Below are positions 58,772 through 64,000 of a DNA stretch of 64,000 nucleotides, piece after piece (position 1 is the first letter of the stretch; every line of letters begins with the position of its first letter). This stretch comes from Xanthobacter agilis (GTDB taxonomy: Bacteria > Pseudomonadota > Alphaproteobacteria > Rhizobiales > Xanthobacteraceae): positions 62,001-126,000 of the forward strand of contig NZ_JABWGX010000014.1 of NCBI RefSeq assembly GCF_021730435.1, read 5' to 3'. The notes under the pieces were generated by a model. It was not told the origin of the DNA and ran no database searches. It worked only from the letters and a program-made list of their open reading frames with translations. The position numbers were made by a program, and so were the translations under genes.

Positions 58772-59587
58772 TCACACCGCGGCAAGGATCCGCCGGCGCA
58801 GGTCCGCGGCTTCGGCCCCGTCGGCCTCGGGCCGGGGGCGGAGAAGGTCCACCGCAACATCGAGCGCGATCTCGCCCTGCCGCAGCACCACCACGCGATC
58901 CGCCAGCGCCACCGCCTCGGCCACGTCGTGGGTGATGAGCACCACGGTGAAGCCGTGCTCGGTCCAGATGCGCTCGGTCAGCCGATGCATCTCGGCCCGC
59001 GTCAAAGCGTCGAGGGCGCCGAACGGCTCGTCGAGCAGCAGCACGCCCGGCCGCGAGACGAGGGCGCGGGCCAGCGCCACCCGCTGCCTCTGTCCGCCGG
59101 AGAGCACGGACGGCCAGTCCCGGCCGCGATCGGCGAGGCCCACGTCCTGCAGCGCCGCATGGGCTTGTTCGCGCCAAGCCGGGCCGCGGGCGATGCCCAC
59201 ATTGCCGATGACCCGCTGCCACGGCGCAAGGCGCGCGTCCTGGAACAGCAGGCGCACCTGCGGCATGAGGCCGGCGACGCGGGCCTCCCCCACGAAAACG
59301 TCGCCCGATGTGGCGCTGTCGAGCCCGCAGATGAGCCGCATCAGCGTGGTCTTGCCGCCGCCGGAGCGGCCGACCACCGCGAGGAACTGCCCGGCGGGCA
59401 CGTCCAGATCGAGCCGGCGCAGCACCGGGCGGGCACCGAAGCTCTTGGTGACGCCGGACAGGCGGATGGGCTCGCCCTTCCAGCGCCGGGGCGGCTGAGC
59501 GGGCGTGGGTGGGCTGAAGGTGGCGCGGATGTCCGCCGCGCGCACCTCGGCGGTGATATCGGCATCGCTGGCGGCGAAGATTTCCAT
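58772..59587 (-). CDS. ssuB: sulfonate ABC transporter ATP-binding protein (SsuB)
   Basis: A 271-residue ATPase with Walker A GRSGGGKTT, signature LSGGQRQRV, Walker B LLLLDEPFGALD and H-loop ITHDVAEAV. These and the C-terminal DLLRPRPEADGAEAADLRRRIL are typical of SsuB. The ATG at 59587 shares one base with the permease stop (TGATG). An N-terminal stretch of about 35 residues precedes the ATPase core. Confidence 0.94.
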   Translation of the reverse strand: MEIFAASDADITAEVRAADIRATFSPPTPAQPPRRWKGEPIRLSGVTKSFGARPVLRRLDLDVPAGQFLAVVGRSGGGKTTLMRLICGLDSATSGDVFVGEARVAGLMPQVRLLFQDARLAPWQRVIGNVGIARGPAWREQAHAALQDVGLADRGRDWPSVLSGGQRQRVALARALVSRPGVLLLDEPFGALDALTRAEMHRLTERIWTEHGFTVVLITHDVAEAVALADRVVVLRQGEIALDVAVDLLRPRPEADGAEAADLRRRILAAV

Positions 59588-60480
59588 CACGCAACCCCCC
59601 GCGCGCCGGGCTGGTAGGCCGGATTCCAGGCCAGCGCGCGCTGCTCGATGGCGCGGGTCAGGCTGTCGGCGAGCTTGCCGAGCAGGGCATAGGCGAGCAC
59701 GCCCAGCACCACCACGTCGGTCTGCAGGAATTCGCGGGCATTCATGGTCATGTAGCCGATGCCCTCGGTGGAGGAGATGGTCTCGGCCACGATCAGCGTC
59801 AGCCACATGATGCCCAGCGCATAGCGCAGCCCCACCAGTACCGAGGGCAGGGCGCCGGGCAACACGATGCGCCAGAACAAAGCGGTGCTGGACAGGCCAT
59901 AGACCCGCGCCATCTCCACCAGGCCGCGATCCACCGTGCGGATGCCGTGGAAGGTGTTGAGATAGATGGGGAAGGCGACCCCCACCGCAACGAGGAAGAT
60001 CTTCGCCTCCTCGCCGATGCCGAACCACAGGATGACGAGGGGAATGATGGCGAGGTGCGGCACGTTGCGCAGCATCTGCAGGGTGGAATCCAGCGCCGTT
60101 TCCGCCGGCCGCCACACGCCGTTCAGGACGCCCAGCGCGAAGCCGATGCCGCCGCCGATGGCGAGCCCGGTCAGCGCCCGGCCAGTGGAGACGGAAATGT
60201 TGGTGAGGAGCGTGCCGTCCTTCAGCGTGCGCCAGAAGGCCAGCGCCACGTCCCCCGGCGCCGGCAGCACGCGGGAGGACAGGAAGCCAAGGCTCGCCGC
60301 CGCCTGCCACAAGGCGAGCACGCCCAAAGGCAGGGCCCAGGGCAGGAGCGCCCGGCCGAGGGCGGCGAGCCGCACCCGGCCCAGCAACCCGGCATCGAGC
60401 CCAGCCTCCGCCGCCTCCTGCCGCGCCACCGATGGAACCGCGCCGAGGGCAAGGCTCTCCGACTGTGCCGTGGGACTCAT
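59587..60480 (-). CDS. ssuC: sulfonate ABC transporter permease (SsuC)
   Basis: A 297-residue inner-membrane permease: LPWALPLGVLALWQAAASLGFLSSRVLPAPGDV is characteristic of SsuC. It is followed by LQMLRNVPHLAIIPLVILWFGIGEEAK and the EAA loop ARVYGLSSTALFWRIVLPGALP. It lies 11 bases after the receptor gene and overlaps the ATPase gene by one base. Confidence 0.95.
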   Translation of the reverse strand: MSPTAQSESLALGAVPSVARQEAAEAGLDAGLLGRVRLAALGRALLPWALPLGVLALWQAAASLGFLSSRVLPAPGDVALAFWRTLKDGTLLTNISVSTGRALTGLAIGGGIGFALGVLNGVWRPAETALDSTLQMLRNVPHLAIIPLVILWFGIGEEAKIFLVAVGVAFPIYLNTFHGIRTVDRGLVEMARVYGLSSTALFWRIVLPGALPSVLVGLRYALGIMWLTLIVAETISSTEGIGYMTMNAREFLQTDVVVLGVLAYALLGKLADSLTRAIEQRALAWNPAYQPGARGVA

Positions 60481-60491
60481 GGCGTGCTCCC

Positions 60492-61457
60492 TCAGGACTT
60501 CGGTGCGCGCAAAGCGTCGGCGATGCGGATCGGCTTGGGGATGAGGCCGAGGGCGAGGAAGGCGTCCGCCACCTGCTGCTGCGCCGCCGCCACCTCGGGG
60601 GTGATGGGCTTCACATCATATTGCTGGCGGGCCAAAGCCACCTCCAGGATGGGCGCGGGAATGCCGATGAGCGGGGAAAACTCGGCGGCTGCGGCCTTGG
60701 GATTGCCCTTCACCCAGGCGCCGATCTCGGCGACGCCGGCCAGCACCGCGTCCACCACCTGCGGCGCCTGGTCCGCGAAGGCCCTGGTGGAGAAATAGAA
60801 CTGGTAGTTGGAGACGATGCCGGTGCCGTCCGCCAGCGGACGGGCCGCGATGGTCTGTTCCGCCGCCGCCTGGAACGGGTCCCAGATGGCCCAGGCATCC
60901 ACCGAGCCGCGCTCGAAGGCGGCGCGGGCGTCGGCCGGGGTTAGGAAGGCGGTCTTGATGTCGGCATAGGCGACGCCGGCCTTCTCCAGTGCCTTCACCA
61001 GCAGGTAGTGGACGTTGGAGCCCTTGTTGAGGGCCACCGTCTTGCCCTTGAGGTCGGCCACGGTCTTCAGCGGGCTGTCCTTGGGCACCAGGATGGCCTC
61101 GCCCTGCGGCGCGGCCGGCTCGAAGCCCACATAGACGAGGGGCGCGCCGGCGGCCTGGGCGAAGATGGGCGGGGCTTCCCCCGTATTGCCGAAGTCGATG
61201 GCGCCGGCATTCAGCGCCTCCAGCAGCTGCGGGCCGGCCGGAAACTCGGCCCACTTCACGCTGTAGCCCAGAGGCTTCAGGCGCGACTCCAGTAGGCCCT
61301 TGTTCTTCAGCAGGATGAGGGTGCCGTACTTCTGGTAGCCGATGCGCACCACCTTCTCCTGCGCCAGCGCGGGGGCCGCGACGAGGCCCGCCGCCAAGCT
61401 GGTCGCAAGGCCGGCGGCGAGGAGGAGGGAGGCGCGGCGGGTGATGTCGAAGGGCAT
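60492..61457 (-). CDS. ssuA: aliphatic sulfonate ABC transporter substrate-binding protein (SsuA)
   Basis: A 321-residue periplasmic receptor with an N-terminal signal (ITRRASLLLAAGLATSLAAGL) cleaved near ALAQE. SsuA hallmarks are VRIGYQKYGTLILLKNKGLLE, FPAGPQLLEALNAGAIDFGNTGEAPPIFAQ and AFERGSVDAWAIWDPF. The start at 61457 is chosen for the signal peptide. It contains only the initiator Met and no Cys. It follows the flavin reductase gene in the same operon. Confidence 0.94.
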   Translation of the reverse strand: MPFDITRRASLLLAAGLATSLAAGLVAAPALAQEKVVRIGYQKYGTLILLKNKGLLESRLKPLGYSVKWAEFPAGPQLLEALNAGAIDFGNTGEAPPIFAQAAGAPLVYVGFEPAAPQGEAILVPKDSPLKTVADLKGKTVALNKGSNVHYLLVKALEKAGVAYADIKTAFLTPADARAAFERGSVDAWAIWDPFQAAAEQTIAARPLADGTGIVSNYQFYFSTRAFADQAPQVVDAVLAGVAEIGAWVKGNPKAAAAEFSPLIGIPAPILEVALARQQYDVKPITPEVAAAQQQVADAFLALGLIPKPIRIADALRAPKS

Positions 61458-61500
61458 GGGGCGTTCCTTTGGGGGCGGACCTTGGGGGGGCGGATGGGGA

Positions 61501-62046
61501 TCAGAGGGCGAGGCCGCGATAGCCGCCGGCCCAGTACAGCAGCGGATCGGCGTTCTCGGTGATGCGCGAGGCCACCACCCGGCCGATGACGATGACGTGG
61601 GAGTGCCGCTCGATGGCGTCCTCCAGCTCGCAGTCGAAGGCGGCGAGCGCATCGGCCAGCACCGGCGCGCCGGTGGTCAGCTTCGTCCAGTCGGCCCCCT
61701 CGTAGCGTGCGGGGCCCTTCAGCCCGCCCTTGCCGGCGAAGCGGTCCGCCACCGGCTGGTGGTGCGGGCGCAGCACGTTGATGGCGAAGACCCGCTCCTG
61801 CAGCACCGGCCCGAGGGAGGAGCCGCCGCGGTTGATGGTGATGAGCAGGGTGGGCGGCTCCACCGACAGGGCGGTGACCGAGGTGGCGGTGAGCCCGGTG
61901 CGGCCGTCGCCCACGCCGACGGTGAGCACGCTCACGGCGCCGGCGAGCTTGCGCATGGCGGCGCGGAAGGCGAGCGAGGCGTCGGGCAGCTCGGGCGCAG
62001 GGCTGGGGGAGGTGGCGGGGGAAACGACGGACGTATGCGCGTTCAT
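61501..62046 (-). CDS. flavin reductase family protein
   Basis: A 181-residue NAD(P)H:flavin oxidoreductase of the HpaC/DszD/SnaC-like domain family (RKLAGAVSVLTVG, GLTATSVTALSVEPPTLLI, NVLRPHHQPVADRFAG, HVIVIGRV). It produces the free reduced flavin that SsuD-, NtaA- and DszC-like monooxygenases need. It is the first gene of an operon with ssuACB and is divergent from ssuD. It is the only dedicated flavin reductase in the window, so it may serve many of the oxygenases encoded here. It replaces the unrelated SsuE found in enteric bacteria. Confidence 0.92.
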   Translation of the reverse strand: MNAHTSVVSPATSPSPAPELPDASLAFRAAMRKLAGAVSVLTVGVGDGRTGLTATSVTALSVEPPTLLITINRGGSSLGPVLQERVFAINVLRPHHQPVADRFAGKGGLKGPARYEGADWTKLTTGAPVLADALAAFDCELEDAIERHSHVIVIGRVVASRITENADPLLYWAGGYRGLAL

Positions 62047-62145
62047 GGGGAGCCTCTTGGTCGGCGCGCGGCGGGGCCGGGCCTTCGGGAGCCTCCGGAG
62101 CAGTCCGGAGGGCGTCGGGTGAAAAAAGGATAGACAGCCGCCAAC

Positions 62146-62186
62146 TCTATAGTCAATAAATTCGATGAAGTTTATTGAATTAAAAA
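62146..62186. promoter_or_regulatory. AT-rich inverted-repeat putative operator 10
   Basis: TCAATAAA (62153-62160) and TTTATTGA (62171-62178) form perfect 8-bp arms around a 10-base centre. The first 12 bases, GTCAATAAATTC, are identical to element 5. It lies between the flavin reductase gene (start 62046, minus) and ssuD (start 62245, plus), about 70-100 bases from each, a good position for bidirectional control. Confidence 0.68.
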
Positions 62187-62244
62187 AGGCGAGCCGGAAA
62201 CCGGGACATTCCGGCGCCGGCCGCCTTCAATCGGGAGTCCATCC

Positions 62245-63453
62245 ATGTCCAGTGCCGAAGCCGCGCCTGCCGATCCGTCCCTCGTCCCGGCGACAGAAGC
62301 CAACGTGCTGTGGTTCCTGCCCACCCATGGCGACGGGCATTATCTCGGCACGTCCCACGGGGCGCGGGAGGTGAACCTCGCCTATCTCAGGCAGATCGCG
62401 CAGGCGGCGGATCAGCTCGGCTATTATGGCGTGCTCATCCCCACCGGCCGCTCCTGCGAGGACAGCTGGATCGTCGCCTCGGCCCTCGCCGGCTTCACCG
62501 AGCGGCTGCGCTTCCTGGTGGCGGTGCGGCCGGGCCTGCTCTCCCCCGCCGTGGCGGCGCGGATGACGGCGACGCTGGACCGGATCTCCAACGGGCGGGC
62601 GCTCATCAACGTGGTCACCGGCGGCGACCCGGAGGAGAACAGGGGCGACGGCTTCTTCGCCGATCATGCGGAGCGCTACGAGATCACCGCCGAGTTCCTC
62701 GACATCTACACCCGCCTTTTGAAAGGCGAGGAGGTCACTTTCATCGGCAAGCACCTGAAGGTGGAGGGCGGCAAGCTGCTCTATCCCCCGGTGCAGCAGC
62801 CCCATCCGCCGCTGTATTTCGGCGGCTCCTCCGCGCCCGCCCATGAGGTGGCGGCGCGGCAGGTGCAGAAATATCTCACCTGGGGCGAGCCGCCGGCGTT
62901 GGTGGCCGGGAAAATCAAGGACCTGAGAGCCCGCACCGCGGCGGTGGGGCGCGCGCTGAGCTTAGGCATCCGCCTCCATGTCATCGTGCGCGAGACCAAT
63001 GCCGAGGCCTGGGCGGCGGCGGACAAGCTCATCTCCCACATCGATGACACCACCATCGCCGAGGCGCAGAAGGTGTTCGCCCGCATGGATTCCGAAGGCC
63101 AGCGGCGGATGAGCGCCCTGCATGGCGGGCGCAGGGACAAGCTGGAGGTGAGCCCCAATTTGTGGGCCGGCGTCGGTCTCGTGCGCGGCGGCGCGGGCAC
63201 GGCGCTGGTGGGCGATCCGCAGACCGTGGCGGAGCGCATGAAGGAATACATGGCGCTGGGCATCGATACCTTCGTGCTCTCCGGATACCCCCACCTGGAG
63301 GAGGCGTACCGCTTCGGCGAGAGCGTGCTCCCGCTGCTGCCGCGGGCCGCCACCACCGGGGCGCCGGGCGTGGTCACCACCCATCGGGGCCCGTTCGGCG
63401 AGATCATCGGCAACGCCATCGTCCCGGAGGCGCGGCGCGTCTCGGCCTCCTGA
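62245..63453 (+). CDS. ssuD: FMNH2-dependent alkanesulfonate monooxygenase (SsuD)
   Basis: A 402-residue luciferase-fold enzyme converting alkanesulfonates to aldehyde plus sulfite with FMNH2 and O2. SsuD hallmarks are [61 protein letters not shown] and [15 protein letters not shown], plus the C-terminal [12 protein letters not shown]. It is slightly longer than the usual 380 residues because of short extensions at both ends. It is divergent from the flavin reductase and ssuACB genes, which provide its co-substrate and import. This intact copy allows diagnosis of the frameshift in the copy at 54716. Confidence 0.96.
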   Translation: MSSAEAAPADPSLVPATEANVLWFLPTHGDGHYLGTSHGAREVNLAYLRQIAQAADQLGYYGVLIPTGRSCEDSWIVASALAGFTERLRFLVAVRPGLLSPAVAARMTATLDRISNGRALINVVTGGDPEENRGDGFFADHAERYEITAEFLDIYTRLLKGEEVTFIGKHLKVEGGKLLYPPVQQPHPPLYFGGSSAPAHEVAARQVQKYLTWGEPPALVAGKIKDLRARTAAVGRALSLGIRLHVIVRETNAEAWAAADKLISHIDDTTIAEAQKVFARMDSEGQRRMSALHGGRRDKLEVSPNLWAGVGLVRGGAGTALVGDPQTVAERMKEYMALGIDTFVLSGYPHLEEAYRFGESVLPLLPRAATTGAPGVVTTHRGPFGEIIGNAIVPEARRVSAS

Positions 63454-63479
63454 TCCCGGCGGATGCGGAGCGCATCACC

Positions 63480-64000
63480 ATGCTGAACGTCTGGGAACCG
63501 AACATATCCGTGGTCATCGTGGGAGGCGGCTTTTCCGGGACCCTGCTCGCCCTCGCCGCCGCTGCGGCGCCACGCCTCGACGTGGTGCTGGTGGAGCGGG
63601 AGCGGGTGGCGGGTCCCGGCCTCGCCTATGGCGCGTGCGGTCCCGATCACCTGTTGAACGTCCCGGTGGCGCGCATGGAGGTTGGGCTCTCGCCGACATT
63701 CGCCCGATGGCTGGTTGCCTCCGGTGCCGACCTGTCGGCCGCGCTTGAGGAGGCCGGCGGCGACCTCGCGCGGGCCTTCGTGCCCCGCGCCCTGTTCGGC
63801 GCCTATCTGGCCGAGCGGCTGGAGGAAGCGCTGGCCGCCGGGAACGGTCGGCTGCGGCGGGTGCGCGGGGACGTGGTGCGCGTCTCCGACCGCCCGGTCC
63901 CCGGCGTCCAGCTCGCCGACGGGCGGCGCATCGAGGGCTCCCATGTGGTCCTGGCCACGGGAAATCTTCCGCCGCGGCCGCCGCGCTGCCGCGACGGCGG
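63480..64000 (+). CDS. FAD/NAD(P)-binding protein, 3'-truncated by the window edge
   Basis: The first 173 codons of an FAD-dependent oxidoreductase. The Rossmann motif VVIVGGGFSGTLLA follows the start directly, then LVERERVAGPGLAYG and HLLNVPVARMEV, as in the YdhS-like FAD-NAD(P)-binding family. The frame is open to the end of the window. It begins 26 bases after ssuD and may be in the same operon. The substrate is unknown. The start at 63480 is the only one that preserves the nucleotide-binding N-terminus. Confidence 0.82.
   Translation, partial: MLNVWEPNISVVIVGGGFSGTLLALAAAAAPRLDVVLVERERVAGPGLAYGACGPDHLLNVPVARMEVGLSPTFARWLVASGADLSAALEEAGGDLARAFVPRALFGAYLAERLEEALAAGNGRLRRVRGDVVRVSDRPVPGVQLADGRRIEGSHVVLATGNLPPRPPRCRDG

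Noticed and set aside
1-64000. tRNA, rRNA, CRISPR arrays, prophage or integron features
   Set aside because: No cloverleaf-like sequences with CCA ends, no regularly spaced direct repeats and no phage-type genes were noticed when reading the window.

Overview
The window is a GC-rich (about two thirds GC by eye) bacterial chromosomal segment. It is packed with alphaproteobacterial-looking genes, most likely from a member of Hyphomicrobiales such as Xanthobacter, Azorhizobium or Ancylobacter. That placement is inferred from gene content and style; no rRNA or other phylogenetic marker is present. Almost all of the 64 kb is one theme: scavenging sulfur from organic sulfur compounds and handling sulfane sulfur. 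There are nine bacterial-luciferase-like (LLM) flavin monooxygenases of the SsuD, SfnG and DmoA/NtaA types. There are also three DszC/SfnC-like acyl-CoA-dehydrogenase-fold monooxygenases, one TauD-type dioxygenase, one FMO-type flavoprotein, a flavin reductase and a nitroreductase. Transport is provided by two complete peptide-type (Dpp/Opp-like) ABC importers with four binding proteins and four SsuABC/TauABC-type importers with five binding proteins.

Layout: an Rrf2 regulator, a small ORF and an orphan binding protein (1-2.8 kb); class II aldolase plus a four-domain rhodanese (2.9-5.4 kb); a 10.5 kb minus-strand operon with DszC-like enzyme, peptide-type ABC importer, SfnG-like enzyme, second binding protein and SDR (16.0 down to 5.5 kb); a three-gene family 2A encapsulin operon, serine acetyltransferase / SrpI shell / cysteine desulfurase cargo (20.4 down to 16.4 kb); two DmoA-like monooxygenases divergent from a second four-domain rhodanese (20.6-25.4 kb); a nine-gene minus-strand operon (35.6 down to 25.5 kb); a TauD / DUF3088 / broken aldo-keto reductase unit (38.2 down to 35.7 kb) divergent from a nine-gene plus-strand operon (38.4-48.5 kb); an ssu-type operon divergent from a second Rrf2 regulator (48.6-54.4 kb); a further ssu operon whose monooxygenase is frameshifted (54.7-58.6 kb); and a flavin reductase/ssuACB operon divergent from an intact ssuD (58.8-63.5 kb). 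The window ends inside an FAD-dependent oxidoreductase gene.

Two signals tie the region together. First, every inferred transcription unit starts at an intergenic AT-rich element that stands out sharply from the GC-rich background; five of the ten share the core GTCnATMR and two contain clear inverted repeats. The two Rrf2 paralogues, each with five identically placed cysteines, are the obvious candidate readers. Second, many encoded proteins are almost free of cysteine and methionine; several over 300 residues have only the initiator Met and no Cys. This is the expected signature of proteins made in bulk under sulfur starvation.

The most notable system is the encapsulin operon: a sulfur-handling protein nanocompartment (SrpI shell, cysteine desulfurase cargo with a roughly 255-residue low-complexity loading domain) together with serine acetyltransferase, apparently sharing its control element with the organosulfur scavenging genes and two unusual multi-rhodanese proteins. 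The family itself is known; its embedding in this regulon is the part worth pursuing. Two genes (an aldo/keto reductase and an ssuD) carry single inactivating lesions that are either real pseudogenes or sequencing errors.
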